A DNA stretch of 64,000 nt from Legionellales bacterium (lineage in GTDB: Bacteria > Pseudomonadota > Gammaproteobacteria > UBA1113), in NCBI GenBank assembly GCA_002709565.1, contig PAPY01000031.1, forward strand, positions 126,071 through 190,070, in the 5' to 3' direction. Every line of letters starts with the position of its first letter. Position 1 is the stretch's first letter. This document shows positions 20,220 to 29,308 of this stretch, in pieces. The notes beneath the pieces were generated by a model. The model was not told where the DNA came from. It ran no database searches and was given only the letters and a program-made list of their open reading frames with translations. The position numbers were made by a program, and so were the translations under genes.

Positions 20220-20502
20220 GTTACATTTTCACCCTACTGCATTGAAAGAATGGAAGAAACTGGATCGCAGCGTCAGTGAGCAATTCAAGAAAGTATTGCT
20301 TCGTCGACTGGAAAACCCTCATCAAGAGAAATCAAAGCTGCGGGGTAAGTTAAATGGCTTATACAAAATTAAATTGCGTCAATCCGGTTATCGCCTAGTC
20401 TATCAAGTGCAAGACAAAACGCTTATTGTTTTAGTGCTGGGTGTTGGTAAACGCGATAAGGAGATGATTTATAAACTCGTTAGTGGTCGAGGAGCAGAAT
20501 AA
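20209..20502 (+). CDS. RelE/ParE-family toxin
   Basis: The toxin partner, probably an mRNA interferase acting at the ribosome. The 97-residue product shows the RelE fold pattern: YELHFHPTALKEWKKLD at the start, SKLRGKLNGLYKIKLRQSGYRLVYQVQD in the middle with the basic residues needed for catalysis, then VLVLGVGKRDKEMIYKL. The ATG at 20209 was preferred over TTG 20200 because AAGG precedes it and ATGAGCTATGA couples it to the antitoxin stop. Antitoxin-first order and overlap are standard. The strong terminator after it isolates the pair. Confidence 0.92.
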   Translation: MSYELHFHPTALKEWKKLDRSVSEQFKKVLLRRLENPHQEKSKLRGKLNGLYKIKLRQSGYRLVYQVQDKTLIVLVLGVGKRDKEMIYKLVSGRGAE

Positions 20503-20510
20503 TTCCTTAC

Positions 20511-20550
20511 AAACAAAAAAAACCACGACAGTGTCGTGGTTTTTTTGTTT
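20511..20550. terminator. Bidirectional intrinsic terminator
   Basis: AAAACCACGACA-GT-GTCGTGGTTTTTTT: a near-perfect stem with A- and T-runs, between the convergent relE-like and pseudokinase-like genes. Confidence 0.88.
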
Positions 20551-20565
20551 GGGGGTAGGCGTTTT

Positions 20566-22290
20566 TTATCGGTGGCAGCTAGCATAGATTGCACCACCGG
20601 TAGCACCAGCAGCGGCACCAAACGCTGCAGGCCCTAATACGACTGCTGCTGCGACAGCAGCTAAAACAAGAGCGGCTGTCAATGATATGCTGACTGGCGC
20701 CAGTAAGAAGTACCCTATGGTCAACGCAATACCTGCGGCAATAACGCCAACACCCAGACCTGCTGCACCACCCCAGAAACCACACTTGGCAGCATTGCGG
20801 GCGATAGAGGGAGAAGATTTAGGCAATTGGTGAAAGCCTCGCTCTTCTGGGCGAGCGCCTTGTGAAATACCCTCATCACCCAAAGTCGATCGGTCTCCTC
20901 TGTGGGCGACGTCTCCCCTACTAACATGTGACTCAAACACACCAATCATTGTTGAGAGTTTAGCGCCACAAGTTGGTGATGTCATGATATTGATAGTGCC
21001 AGGTACGTTGTAACCGGTTTTGCTATTTTCAGGATAAGCTATTTTGAGGTCAATATACGTCGTCTTAAAATCTGGCGCAGGTCTTGGGGTATTATGACTC
21101 TTATTAGCCGGTTGTTTATCTAGTTCATCAAGCTGACTCATGGGCAACTCACCCGTTAATAGTTCCGTCAACATCACACCGATGGCGTAGATGTCCAAGT
21201 AGGTGTTATCCCTACTAGAAACTCTAAGGTCCTGGAACTGGTTTATATGACGGTAGTGAGAGTATTTGGTGTCAGATGTTTCCTGAGTGGGTACATAAGT
21301 AACTTTAAAAGTATCCAGATTAATCTTAAAACCTTCAGGTATTAAGTAACCATGTTGATAATCTGAATCACTAGCGGCATCTTGAACTGCCTGTAACATG
21401 CCCAATGCGATTTTTGCAACTTCGAGATGGGTGAGGGGGTCTTGTTGGTTATCTCTGATTTGTTCGATAATGTTGGCAAGGTTGGTTTCTGTTTCCGCTT
21501 GGGCTGGCATGGTATGGAATCCAGTCCCTTGGACCAGTCTTGTTTCATCAGCAAGTTTTTGAGTGCTTGCTATTAAATCTGGTTCTACCTTATGCTCTCC
21601 ACCAGAGGCGCTTCTATCATCGTCACTGCTATCACTTGTGTCATGTTCGCTACCGCTGGGAGCTGAGGGCAGAGCGGGTTCTGGAAAGGTGGCTATGACA
21701 GCGTCAAGTTTCCTGTTTACATTTGCAAAGATTTCATCAATATGGGTATCTGATAGGTGGCTTATTTCACCCAGAAGAATAGCATTAAAAAACTGGCTCC
21801 ACTCTTCTCCTACGACATGTCCTTGATAAATACGAGGGTTGTTAGGGTATTTATTAGGTAAACTCTGGGCTCGGTTGCGTGCTTGTACCGCTAGTTTAGG
21901 AAATTTTCCTTTAGAGAGGATTTCGAAAGCGATAACGCCGATGGCATGTAAATCAGCTTGCTTTGGATTCTTCAGTTTTTTATCAACCGGTGTCGTCACT
22001 TGCGCCATTGGTTGATATTGTGCACAATAGATATTGTCAGGTTTTTCTATAACGACCCTAAGAGTTTTAGGGTCGATTTTGATAAATCTTGGCTGAATGT
22101 TACCGTGGGGACCTTGCTTCTCTTGGTATTGTTCCAGTGTAGCTATCAAATTCTTTACGAGGATAGCGACTTTCCTCTCATCAGTATTACTGACTTCATC
22201 GATGTTTTCTAGTAAATCACCAAGATTAATGTATTGAGCGTTACCTTTGTCCTGTTCGGGACTGTAAAGTTTATCAAAAAAATGTGTCAT
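20566..22290 (-). CDS. Protein with two degenerate kinase-like C-lobes and a membrane tail
   Basis: No close family is recognised. Two segments resemble the C-lobe of Ser/Thr kinases: residues 62-135 (HGNIQPRFIKID, then ADLHAIGVIAFEILSKGKFP) and 313-385 (HGYLIPEGFKINLD, then YLDIYAIGVMLTELLTGELP). In both, the His-Arg-Asp catalytic loop is reduced to His-Gly and no Asp-Phe-Gly or ATP-binding lysine is visible, so catalysis is unlikely. A Ser/Asp-rich linker separates them. The last 70 residues are Gly/Ala-rich hydrophobic segments that could insert in a membrane. AAGAGGCGG precedes the ATG. Such eukaryotic-like modular proteins are typical of secreted effectors of intracellular bacteria; secretion is inference. 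Confidence 0.8.
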   Translation of the reverse strand: MTHFFDKLYSPEQDKGNAQYINLGDLLENIDEVSNTDERKVAILVKNLIATLEQYQEKQGPHGNIQPRFIKIDPKTLRVVIEKPDNIYCAQYQPMAQVTTPVDKKLKNPKQADLHAIGVIAFEILSKGKFPKLAVQARNRAQSLPNKYPNNPRIYQGHVVGEEWSQFFNAILLGEISHLSDTHIDEIFANVNRKLDAVIATFPEPALPSAPSGSEHDTSDSSDDDRSASGGEHKVEPDLIASTQKLADETRLVQGTGFHTMPAQAETETNLANIIEQIRDNQQDPLTHLEVAKIALGMLQAVQDAASDSDYQHGYLIPEGFKINLDTFKVTYVPTQETSDTKYSHYRHINQFQDLRVSSRDNTYLDIYAIGVMLTELLTGELPMSQLDELDKQPANKSHNTPRPAPDFKTTYIDLKIAYPENSKTGYNVPGTINIMTSPTCGAKLSTMIGVFESHVSRGDVAHRGDRSTLGDEGISQGARPEERGFHQLPKSSPSIARNAAKCGFWGGAAGLGVGVIAAGIALTIGYFLLAPVSISLTAALVLAAVAAAVVLGPAAFGAAAGATGGAIYASCHR

Positions 22291-22531
22291 TTCTTCCGCC
22301 TCTTGGCTGTTCCTATAGTGGCGCTATCATAATCAATTGTGCTTAAAATAGTCTTAACGGATTATAAGCTTATTTTTCAAGAAGTTAAGCCCCATTGACC
22401 AGGGATAAGGCTGTTTTTGCACCCTAAAAGCAGCGTTAGCTTTGCAGGATCGGCTGATCTGGGAGTGACGCTCTCTCTTTGGCGTTATACAATGGGTCCC
22501 AATATGAGTTTTTATGATGGATCTCCCCTAA

Positions 22532-23932
22532 ATGAGTGATTTTGAAGCAGTTATTAACAAACCGAAGCGCGACCAAGAGGTCGAATCCCTGAAATTACCC
22601 CCCCATAGCGTGGAAGCCGAGCAATCTGTCCTCGGCGGCCTGATGCTGGATAACCAAGCCTGGGATCTGGTGCAAGAGGAGCTCACCCAGGGGGATTTTT
22701 ACCGCTATGAGCATCGTTTGATATTTCAGGCTATGACTACCCTTGAGAAGCAAGAAAAGCCTTTTGACGTCATTACCATCGCTGAGACCCTCAAAGCCAT
22801 GGGGGAGCTGGAGAATGTCGGTGGTGATGTTTATCTATTTGAATTATCACGTAATACGCCCAGTACCTCCAATATCAAGGCCTATGCCGAGATTGTCCAC
22901 GAGCGATCTGTCCTACGGCAATTGATTGGTGTGGCTAATACCATTGCGGATTCGGCCTATAATCCCGATGGTGTGGCTCCTAATGAGCTCTTGGATCGGG
23001 CCGAGCAGCAAGTCTTTGAGATTGCCGAGCAAGGGGACCGTGGCACGGGGCCTGAACCCCTTAAGGCCCACATGACCACGGCGCTTGAGCGTATTGATAA
23101 ACTCTATAACTCTGACAGTCCTATTACCGGCATGGAGACCGGCTTTGCGGATTTTGACAAAATGACCTCGGGTCTGCAGGAGTCTGATTTGGTGATTGTC
23201 GCCGGACGTCCCTCCATGGGTAAAACCGTCTTTGGTATCAATTTAGCCGAGCATGCAGCCCTGACTTCAAAGTTGCCGGTGGTGATCTTTAGCCTTGAGA
23301 TGCCCGGGGATGCTATTGCCATGCGGATGTTGTCATCCTTGGGACGCATTAACCAACATAATCTCCGCAGTGGTAATTTGCACGATGAAGACTGGCCACG
23401 CATTACCTCGGCTGTGAGCATGTTGTCAGAAGCCGAGGTATACATCGATGATACACCGAGCTTGAGTCCTAGTGAGGTACGTTCCCGTGCGCGACGTATT
23501 GCCCGGGCCCACGGTCAATTGGGTTTAATAGTGATTGACTATCTGCAGTTGATGAAAGTGCCTAACCTTGCCGACAACCGAGTGGCGGAGATTTCAGAGA
23601 TTTCCCGCTCCCTTAAAGCACTGGCCAAAGAACTCAAAGTCCCTGTTGTTGCGCTTTCTCAGTTGAACCGTAGTCTGGAGCAACGTTCTGACCGGCGTCC
23701 CGTGATGTCTGATCTTCGGGAGTCGGGTGCAATTGAGCAAGACGCGGACGTGATTGTGTTTATTTATCGGGATGAAGTGTATAACCCCGAGACGCGTGAC
23801 AAAAACATCGCTGAGATCATTATCGGTAAACAACGTAACGGTCCTATTGGTAAAGTACGCTTGAACTTCCAAGGGCAATTTACCCGGTTTGATAATTTGG
23901 CGGATAGTGATCGCTATGAGATAGGTGACTAA
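22532..23932 (+). CDS. dnaB: Replicative DNA helicase
   Basis: DnaB is the hexameric 5'-3' helicase at the replication fork. The N-terminal primase-interaction domain begins PPHSVEAEQSVLGGLMLDN. The RecA-like domain has Walker A GRPSMGKT (225-232), the VFSLEMPGDAIAMRMLSS segment and the IDYLQLM Walker B. The 466-residue length is usual. The stop overlaps the alr start (TAATG), an arrangement found in many gammaproteobacteria. No intein is present. Confidence 0.97.
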   Translation: MSDFEAVINKPKRDQEVESLKLPPHSVEAEQSVLGGLMLDNQAWDLVQEELTQGDFYRYEHRLIFQAMTTLEKQEKPFDVITIAETLKAMGELENVGGDVYLFELSRNTPSTSNIKAYAEIVHERSVLRQLIGVANTIADSAYNPDGVAPNELLDRAEQQVFEIAEQGDRGTGPEPLKAHMTTALERIDKLYNSDSPITGMETGFADFDKMTSGLQESDLVIVAGRPSMGKTVFGINLAEHAALTSKLPVVIFSLEMPGDAIAMRMLSSLGRINQHNLRSGNLHDEDWPRITSAVSMLSEAEVYIDDTPSLSPSEVRSRARRIARAHGQLGLIVIDYLQLMKVPNLADNRVAEISEISRSLKALAKELKVPVVALSQLNRSLEQRSDRRPVMSDLRESGAIEQDADVIVFIYRDEVYNPETRDKNIAEIIIGKQRNGPIGKVRLNFQGQFTRFDNLADSDRYEIGD

Positions 23933-25008
23933 TGTCCTTAATCACGGCCCATATTGATACCAATGCTCTGCAACACAATCTCAAACAGGTACGGGAGTTC
24001 GCACCCAATAGTCGAGTTATGGCGATGATCAAAGCCAATGGCTACGGCCATGGTTTAGTGCCTGTGGCGCAAGCCTTAGCCGATGCCGATGCCCTAGGGG
24101 TAGCGCGTATCGATGAAGGACTAGAATTACGCGCAGCGGGTATTGATAATACTATCGTATTGATGGAAGGGGTGTTTAGCGCCGATGAATTACAAACCGC
24201 TGCCCGCGAGAATTTTCAAATCGTCATTCATCAGCCGCAACAATTAGAACTATTGCAAACAATATCTTTAGACAAACCTATTCCCGTTTGGCTCAAGCTA
24301 GATACCGGTATGCACCGTTTGGGGTTTGCGTTAGAAGATACGCAAACCGTTTATCAACAATTACAACAGTGTGACAGTGTTGCTGACGATATTCGTTTAA
24401 TGAGTCATTTTGCTAACGCCGAGATCACTGGTGATAATTACACCTCAGAACAATGTCGACGTTTTCAAACCGCTATCGAAGGCTTAACCGGGGAGGTGAG
24501 TCTTGCGAATTCCGCTGCCATTTTGCGTTGGTCCGATACTCACGCGGATTGGGTACGACCGGGATTAATGTTATTTGGTGTCTCACCTTTGGCAGAGCAA
24601 TCAGGGGCTGAGTTAAACTTGCAACCGGCCATGACCTTAAAAGCCAACATCATTGCGGTGAAGTCTTTGCGAGCAGGTGCTCCCGTTGGTTACGATGGTA
24701 TTTGGCGAGCGCCTACCGCGATGAACATCGCTATTGTTGCTGCTGGCTATGGTGACGGTTACCCTTGGCGCATTGCCCAAAACACGCCGGTGTTACTCAA
24801 TGGTAAGCATGCCACTATCGTGGGACGGGTTTCCATGGATATGCTGGCGATTGATTTACGGGGCCATGAGTCTGTAACTGTCGGTGATGCGGTGACCCTC
24901 TGGGGCGAAGGCTTACCGGTTGAAGACATTGCCCGTTATGCCAATACCATTCCATACTGTCTACTGACAGCTGTAACAAGACGGGTGGGGTTTGATTATA
25001 AGAATTGA
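23932..25008 (+). CDS. alr: Alanine racemase
   Basis: This PLP enzyme interconverts L- and D-alanine and supplies D-Ala for peptidoglycan. Lys34 in VMAMIKANGYGHG is the PLP lysine, and the tyrosine of AAGYGDGYPW (about residue 254) is the opposite base. The C-terminal domain carries VGRVSMDMLAIDL. The 358-residue length is normal. It is translated from an ATG overlapping the dnaB stop by one base. Confidence 0.97.
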   Translation: MSLITAHIDTNALQHNLKQVREFAPNSRVMAMIKANGYGHGLVPVAQALADADALGVARIDEGLELRAAGIDNTIVLMEGVFSADELQTAARENFQIVIHQPQQLELLQTISLDKPIPVWLKLDTGMHRLGFALEDTQTVYQQLQQCDSVADDIRLMSHFANAEITGDNYTSEQCRRFQTAIEGLTGEVSLANSAAILRWSDTHADWVRPGLMLFGVSPLAEQSGAELNLQPAMTLKANIIAVKSLRAGAPVGYDGIWRAPTAMNIAIVAAGYGDGYPWRIAQNTPVLLNGKHATIVGRVSMDMLAIDLRGHESVTVGDAVTLWGEGLPVEDIARYANTIPYCLLTAVTRRVGFDYKN

Positions 25009-25041
25009 TTGGTGGGGGTAAAACAGACACTTGCTTGCTGC

Positions 25042-25128
25042 ATGCTGCGCTCATTTATTGTCATTAGTATGGCGCTGTTATTGTTATTATCGTTTTTCTA
25101 TCTTATGCAGCAAGCATGTCTGGTGTAA
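25042..25128 (+). CDS. Possible 28-residue membrane peptide inside an inverted repeat
   Basis: The small frame starts at ATG 25042 and encodes one continuous hydrophobic segment (SFIVISMALLLLLSFFYL) with short polar ends, the layout of small single-span membrane proteins. An imperfect inverted repeat (arms near 25024-25043 and 25105-25122) encloses it, so the sequence would also form a hairpin. No Shine-Dalgarno sequence is visible close to the ATG, which argues against translation. It may instead be a chance product of an AT-rich repeat loop. Confidence 0.2.
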   Translation: MLRSFIVISMALLLLLSFFYLMQQACLV

Positions 25129-25168
25129 ATCCGTTCACTTATTATTATACTAAGGGGAAACCCTTGGC

Positions 25169-25870
25169 TTATACGACAGTTGTGTCGTATTGGCCTAAAT
25201 TATATTTCGTGATCATCGTCTGAATCATGCTCACATAACGTTGACCTAATTCAGAGTAATGATTCAATCCCGCTGCCATCGCTTTACCGTTAGGTTGCTT
25301 GTGGGCAGCACGTTCTTGAGCGCGAATATCACGTAATTGTTTATACGCACCATTGGAATTAAGATTGTGGATGTAGCCGGTTACAGAAGCCTGGGCGCTG
25401 GCAAAACGCTTCACTTCATGGTGTGAGCCGCTGCTACGTTGCTTCGGCACGATGCCGCAGCCAGCTTTGTAACACCATTGACCGAAATAATTGTTACCTT
25501 GTTTCGCAAAACGTGAGTTACCCCAGGCAGATTCGTTAGCCGCTTGGGCAACTACCAGAGACGTTGGGACGATATCAACCCGTTTGGTCAAATCGGTCCA
25601 AGTGCTGTCTTTGCTTAAATCAGGGTTTTTGATGCCGTAGTCTTTGGCAAGTTTCGTCACCCAGGCTTTATCGCTGCTGGATAAGTGACTACGGTTGTCG
25701 TTTAGTTTGAGTAATTTTTCCCGTTGCTTGGCGACGTCTTTGTTGGCCGCTTCGGCTTTAGGGGCGATAAAGTGGATAAAGTCATCTTGATGGCTCCCAG
25801 CGAAGGCAGTGGTTGCAAGCAGGGTAGCTGCGGCGCCAAGTAAGATTTTGCTGACTAATTTTTGAGTCAT
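25169..25870 (-). CDS. Bax/FlgJ-type glucosaminidase, exported
   Basis: A predicted peptidoglycan hydrolase of glycoside hydrolase family 73 type, cleaving N-acetylglucosaminyl bonds in the periplasm. After a signal peptide ending AFA, residues 95-230 match the Bax-like domain: VPTSLVVAQAANESAWGNSRFAKQGNNYFGQWC contains the catalytic glutamate, followed by a Cys pair (GQWCYKAGCG) and a C-terminal LNHYSELGQRYVSMIQTMI. ATG 25870 was chosen over the TTG at 25879 because the latter overlaps the GAGAG ribosome binding site. The product has 233 residues. It is convergent with alr; the two are separated by an inverted repeat. Confidence 0.9.
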   Translation of the reverse strand: MTQKLVSKILLGAAATLLATTAFAGSHQDDFIHFIAPKAEAANKDVAKQREKLLKLNDNRSHLSSSDKAWVTKLAKDYGIKNPDLSKDSTWTDLTKRVDIVPTSLVVAQAANESAWGNSRFAKQGNNYFGQWCYKAGCGIVPKQRSSGSHHEVKRFASAQASVTGYIHNLNSNGAYKQLRDIRAQERAAHKQPNGKAMAAGLNHYSELGQRYVSMIQTMITKYNLGQYDTTVV

Positions 25871-26193
25871 ATCTCTCAACCTTTGTCTTAAAAATGAGCA
25901 GGCAGTTTAACAGTGGTTTATTAACTGATTCTTAAGCCTGTTCGTTTGAGAGCCTCTGTTTAAAAATTTAGCCAAAAAAGTCCTGTCGAAACAGGCAGTT
26001 ACGAGGTTAAATTTTTATCAAAAATCATGCCAACTTGGCTGTGATTTCAGGCTCACAAGCCGGTAAGATATCGCTTACACGGAAAAAGGTCAATAGCTTA
26101 GGTGGGTGTAAGGTGGGGTTAGGGGCTAGGTACGCTGGGATTAATGGGGTATGGGTTGAAATTAATGCAGTTGAGCACTCCTATTAGGAACTG
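25871..26193. other. Gap with a possible minus-strand terminator
   Basis: No gene is seen. On the minus strand CCTGT-TTCG-ACAGG followed by ACTTTTTT (around 25975-25995) looks like a short intrinsic terminator, although no known gene lies upstream of it on that strand within 250 bases. This raises the possibility of a small RNA. A GT-rich stretch (26100-26160) has no recognisable feature. Confidence 0.3.
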
Positions 26194-26222
26194 TTTACTT
26201 TTTCTCTAATTCCCCGTATAAA
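26194..26222 (+). promoter_or_regulatory. Promoter of the glycine-zipper lipoprotein gene
   Basis: TTTACT (26194-26199), a 17-base spacer and TATAAA (26217-26222), about 40 bases before the start codon at 26266. Confidence 0.6.
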
Positions 26223-26265
26223 TAGCCTCTTATGCATCGATAACCCATACCTAATAGAGGTCATT

Positions 26266-26718
26266 ATGAACAGAATTTTAACAATCCTCCTCAGTACTGC
26301 TATGGCGCTGAGCCTCACTGCCTGTGCTGAAGCCAATAAGCAAAACATCGGTGCCGCGACAGGTGCCGTGATCGGTGGTGTTGCGGGTTCCACCATGGGT
26401 AAAGGCCACGGCAAAACCGCGGCTATCATCGGCGGTACCATGCTTGGTGGTTTGATCGGTGGCAGCATCGGTAAATCCATGGATGATGTGGATCATCTGA
26501 AGATGCAGCAAGCGCTGGAGAGTAGCAAGACCAATCAAACCGTGTCTTGGGTCAATCCTGATACCCACAACAGTTACGCGGTCACGCCAACCCAAACGTA
26601 TACGACCAACAATACCCCTTGTCGTAAATTTACAACAGTTGCGACTATCGACGGTAAACAACAAACCGTGGAAGGTACCGCCTGTCGTCAAAACGGCAAA
26701 TGGGTGATGAAGTCGTAA
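26266..26718 (+). CDS. Glycine-zipper lipoprotein (17-kDa surface antigen family)
   Basis: An outer-membrane lipoprotein of the Rickettsia 17-kDa antigen type. The signal peptide ends in the lipobox LTAC, with lipidated Cys20. Residues 27-70 form glycine-zipper hairpins (GAATGAVIGGVAGSTMGKG, then AAIIGGTMLGGLIGGSIGK) that associate with membranes. The C-terminal domain has two cysteines (TPCRKFTT and GTACRQNGKW), as in many relatives. The 150-residue length is usual. It is a single-gene unit with its own promoter and terminator. Confidence 0.93.
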   Translation: MNRILTILLSTAMALSLTACAEANKQNIGAATGAVIGGVAGSTMGKGHGKTAAIIGGTMLGGLIGGSIGKSMDDVDHLKMQQALESSKTNQTVSWVNPDTHNSYAVTPTQTYTTNNTPCRKFTTVATIDGKQQTVEGTACRQNGKWVMKS

Positions 26719-26730
26719 GCTAACTACTTA

Positions 26731-26790
26731 AGGGGCTCAACAAATCGCCGCATAGGCGATAGTACATAGTACTCGGAGCCCCTTTCTTTT
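26731..26790 (+). terminator. Intrinsic terminator with long loop
   Basis: AGGGGCTC (26731-26738) pairs with GAGCCCCT (26776-26783), followed by TTCTTTT. The loop contains AGGCGATAGTAC, a short string shared with the 143-bp structured repeat at 12673-12815. Confidence 0.7.
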
Positions 26791-26807
26791 AACGACAAGG
26801 AAGCGCT

Positions 26808-28178
26808 ATGGCAAAAAGCAAGTTAATCTATTCCTGCCAGGCCTGTGGCGTGACGTCACCGAAATGGCTTGGGCAATGTAATGATTGTGGCGGTTGGAAT
26901 ACCTATGTCGAAGAACGCCCCATTGCCGAGAGCAATCATCCCCGTGCGATTCGTTTTGAAGGCTTTGCTGGCGATATCGATGGCCAGGTGACCCATTTAT
27001 CCGAGGTGAATCTCACCGAAACTCCGCGGGTTAGTACGGGCCTTGATGAATTAGACCGTGTCTTAGGCGGCGGTTTAGTGCCGGGTTCGGTGGTGTTAAT
27101 CGGTGGCGACCCAGGGGTGGGTAAATCGACCTTACTGTTAGATGCCGTTGCGCAAATGAGTCAACAACACAAAGCCCTCTATGTCACCGGCGAGGAATCT
27201 TTGCAACAAGTGACTTTGCGGGCCCGTCGGCTTAGTTTGCCCGAAGATGAATTGTTATTGTTAGCTGAGACTCAGGTCGAGAAAATCATCCATCATGCCC
27301 AAAAGCAACAACCCACCGTCATGGTCATCGACTCAATTCAGACGATTTTTACTGATTATATTCAATCTGCCCCTGGGGCGGTGTCCCAAGTGCGCGAAAG
27401 TGCCGCACAATTGGTACGCTTTGCCAAACAAACCGGGACGGCATTGTTTATCGTTGGTCATGTCACCAAAGAAGGCACGTTAGCGGGACCGCGCGTGCTC
27501 GAACACATGGTGGATAGTGTGTTGTACTTTGAAGGGGAGCGGGACAGTCGTTTTCGTGTGGTACGTGCGGTTAAGAACCGTTTTGGTGCGGTGAATGAGT
27601 TGGGCGTATTTGCGATGACTGACAAAGGTTTGCGGGGGGTGAATAACCCGTCAGCGATTTTTTTGTCCCGTCATGTAACCGATGTGCCGGGCTCAGCCGT
27701 ATTAGTCACCTGGGAAGGTTCGCGACCGATGTTAGTAGAAGTGCAAGCATTGGTAGACGAAACACACTTAGGCAATCCGCGGCGGGTGACAGTGGGCTTG
27801 GAGCAAAACCGCTTAGCCATGTTATTGGCAGTCTTGCACCGACATGGGGGTGTGCCGACCTACGACCAAGATGTGTTTGTGAATGTGGTCGGCGGTGTGA
27901 AGGTCACCGAGACGGCGGCGGATTTGGCATTACTATTAGCGGTGTTATCCAGTCTGCGCAATAACTCTTTGCCGGAAGACTTAGTGGTGTTTGGTGAAGT
28001 CGGCTTATCCGGCGAAATTCGCCCGGTCCAAAGTGGTCAGGAACGGTTGCGTGAAGCGGCCAAACATGGCTTTAAGCGCGCTATCATTCCTGTAGCTAAT
28101 GCACCGAAGAAAGCTATTGAGGGACTGGAAGTGATAGCCGTTGAGCGTTTGAGTGAAGCTTTAGAGGGGATGCGCTAG
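26808..28178 (+). CDS. radA: DNA repair protein RadA
   Basis: RadA is a RecA-like, DnaB-like helicase that processes recombination branches. It has the N-terminal zinc finger (C10, C13, C24, C27), Walker A GGDPGVGKS (99-107), the family-specific KNRFGAVNELGVF motif and a C-terminal Lon-protease-like domain without the protease function. Length 456 is normal. An AAGGA site precedes the ATG. The next gene starts at the base after its stop. Confidence 0.97.
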   Translation: MAKSKLIYSCQACGVTSPKWLGQCNDCGGWNTYVEERPIAESNHPRAIRFEGFAGDIDGQVTHLSEVNLTETPRVSTGLDELDRVLGGGLVPGSVVLIGGDPGVGKSTLLLDAVAQMSQQHKALYVTGEESLQQVTLRARRLSLPEDELLLLAETQVEKIIHHAQKQQPTVMVIDSIQTIFTDYIQSAPGAVSQVRESAAQLVRFAKQTGTALFIVGHVTKEGTLAGPRVLEHMVDSVLYFEGERDSRFRVVRAVKNRFGAVNELGVFAMTDKGLRGVNNPSAIFLSRHVTDVPGSAVLVTWEGSRPMLVEVQALVDETHLGNPRRVTVGLEQNRLAMLLAVLHRHGGVPTYDQDVFVNVVGGVKVTETAADLALLLAVLSSLRNNSLPEDLVVFGEVGLSGEIRPVQSGQERLREAAKHGFKRAIIPVANAPKKAIEGLEVIAVERLSEALEGMR

Positions 28179-29282
28179 ATGAACATAGTGAATCGTGTTG
28201 TTATTGCTTGGTGTGTATTGAGTGTGAGTGTGTTTGCCTATGCCGACAAGACTGTTGATAACTTAACTCTGCCCAAGGGCTTTAAGGCGAATTTATTCAT
28301 CGATAATTTACCCGCACTTCGGCAGATGGCCTTAGGGGACAAGGGCACGGTGTTTGTTGGTAGCTTGAATGGCGAAGTCTATGGTCTGGTAGATACCAAC
28401 AATGACGGACGTGCTGATACCGTGCATGTTATTGCGAAGAAATTAAATTACCCCAACGGTGTGGCTGTGCATAAGGGGGACTTGTACATTGCGGAGATTG
28501 ATAGAATCACCCGTTACCATGACATCGAGAATCATTTAAACAAACCACCCAAGCCTGAGGTTATTGTTAAAGACTTGCCAGATAAGCGTCATCATGGGTT
28601 TCGTTTTATAAAGTTTGGCCCCGATGACAAACTCTACCTAGGTGTTGGTGCGCCTTGTAATGTATGTCTGAGTGAGGATAAACGTCTCGGGACTATTATG
28701 CGCGTGAATGCCGATGGTAGCGAGCTCGAAGTCTTTGCCAAAGGTGTGCGTAATACGGTGGGATTTGATTGGGAGCCGGGGACAGATGTGTTGTGGTTCA
28801 CGGATAATGGTCGGGATTGGTTAGGGGATCATGAACCGCCTGATGAATTAAACCGCGCGCCGGAGTCTGGCATGCATTTTGGTTTTCCCTATGTGTATGG
28901 CAACAATAAGCCTGATCCGAAGTTTGGCAAACTCCCTTATCCACAAACATTCACGATGCCAGTCAAGAACCTCCCTGCCCATGTGGCTGCCTTAGGCATG
29001 GTGTTTTATCAAGGTAATCAATTCCCCAAAGACTATCAGGGGGATATTTTCATCGCGGAACACGGCTCCTGGAATAGCTCGAAGAAAGTCGGCTACCGTG
29101 TCAGTCGTGTTAAACACAAAGACGGCACAGTGACGGATTATCAGCCCTTTGTGACCGGGTTCTTAGAGGGTGATGATGATGTGCTCGGCCGTCCTGTGGC
29201 CTTGTTAACCTTGCCTGATGGCAGTTTGCTTATCTCCGACGATTTTGCTGGGAAGATTTATCGGGTTGGGTATGGGGGTTAG
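28179..29282 (+). CDS. Exported PQQ-dependent sugar dehydrogenase-like beta-propeller
   Basis: A six-bladed propeller of the glucose/sorbosone dehydrogenase type. After a signal peptide (residues 1-22), the segments FKANLFIDNLPALRQMALGDKGTVFVGS, KLNYPNGVAVHKGDLYIAEIDRI, DKLYLGVGAPCNVC, GVRNTVGFDWEPGTDVLWFTDNGRDWLGDHEPPDELN and FIAEHGSWN match the family. GDHEPPDELN is typical of the calcium- and PQQ-binding face. The gene begins directly after radA, so it is probably co-transcribed with it. Whether the cell makes PQQ is unknown, and the physiological sugar cannot be predicted. Confidence 0.88.
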   Translation: MNIVNRVVIAWCVLSVSVFAYADKTVDNLTLPKGFKANLFIDNLPALRQMALGDKGTVFVGSLNGEVYGLVDTNNDGRADTVHVIAKKLNYPNGVAVHKGDLYIAEIDRITRYHDIENHLNKPPKPEVIVKDLPDKRHHGFRFIKFGPDDKLYLGVGAPCNVCLSEDKRLGTIMRVNADGSELEVFAKGVRNTVGFDWEPGTDVLWFTDNGRDWLGDHEPPDELNRAPESGMHFGFPYVYGNNKPDPKFGKLPYPQTFTMPVKNLPAHVAALGMVFYQGNQFPKDYQGDIFIAEHGSWNSSKKVGYRVSRVKHKDGTVTDYQPFVTGFLEGDDDVLGRPVALLTLPDGSLLISDDFAGKIYRVGYGG

Positions 29283-29308
29283 AATAATCTGCACGTGGAT
29301 AGGCATTC

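Noticed and set aside
20209-20502. Stand-alone RelE-like gene
   Set aside because: An antitoxin gene overlaps it by 11 bases and an operator-promoter precedes both.
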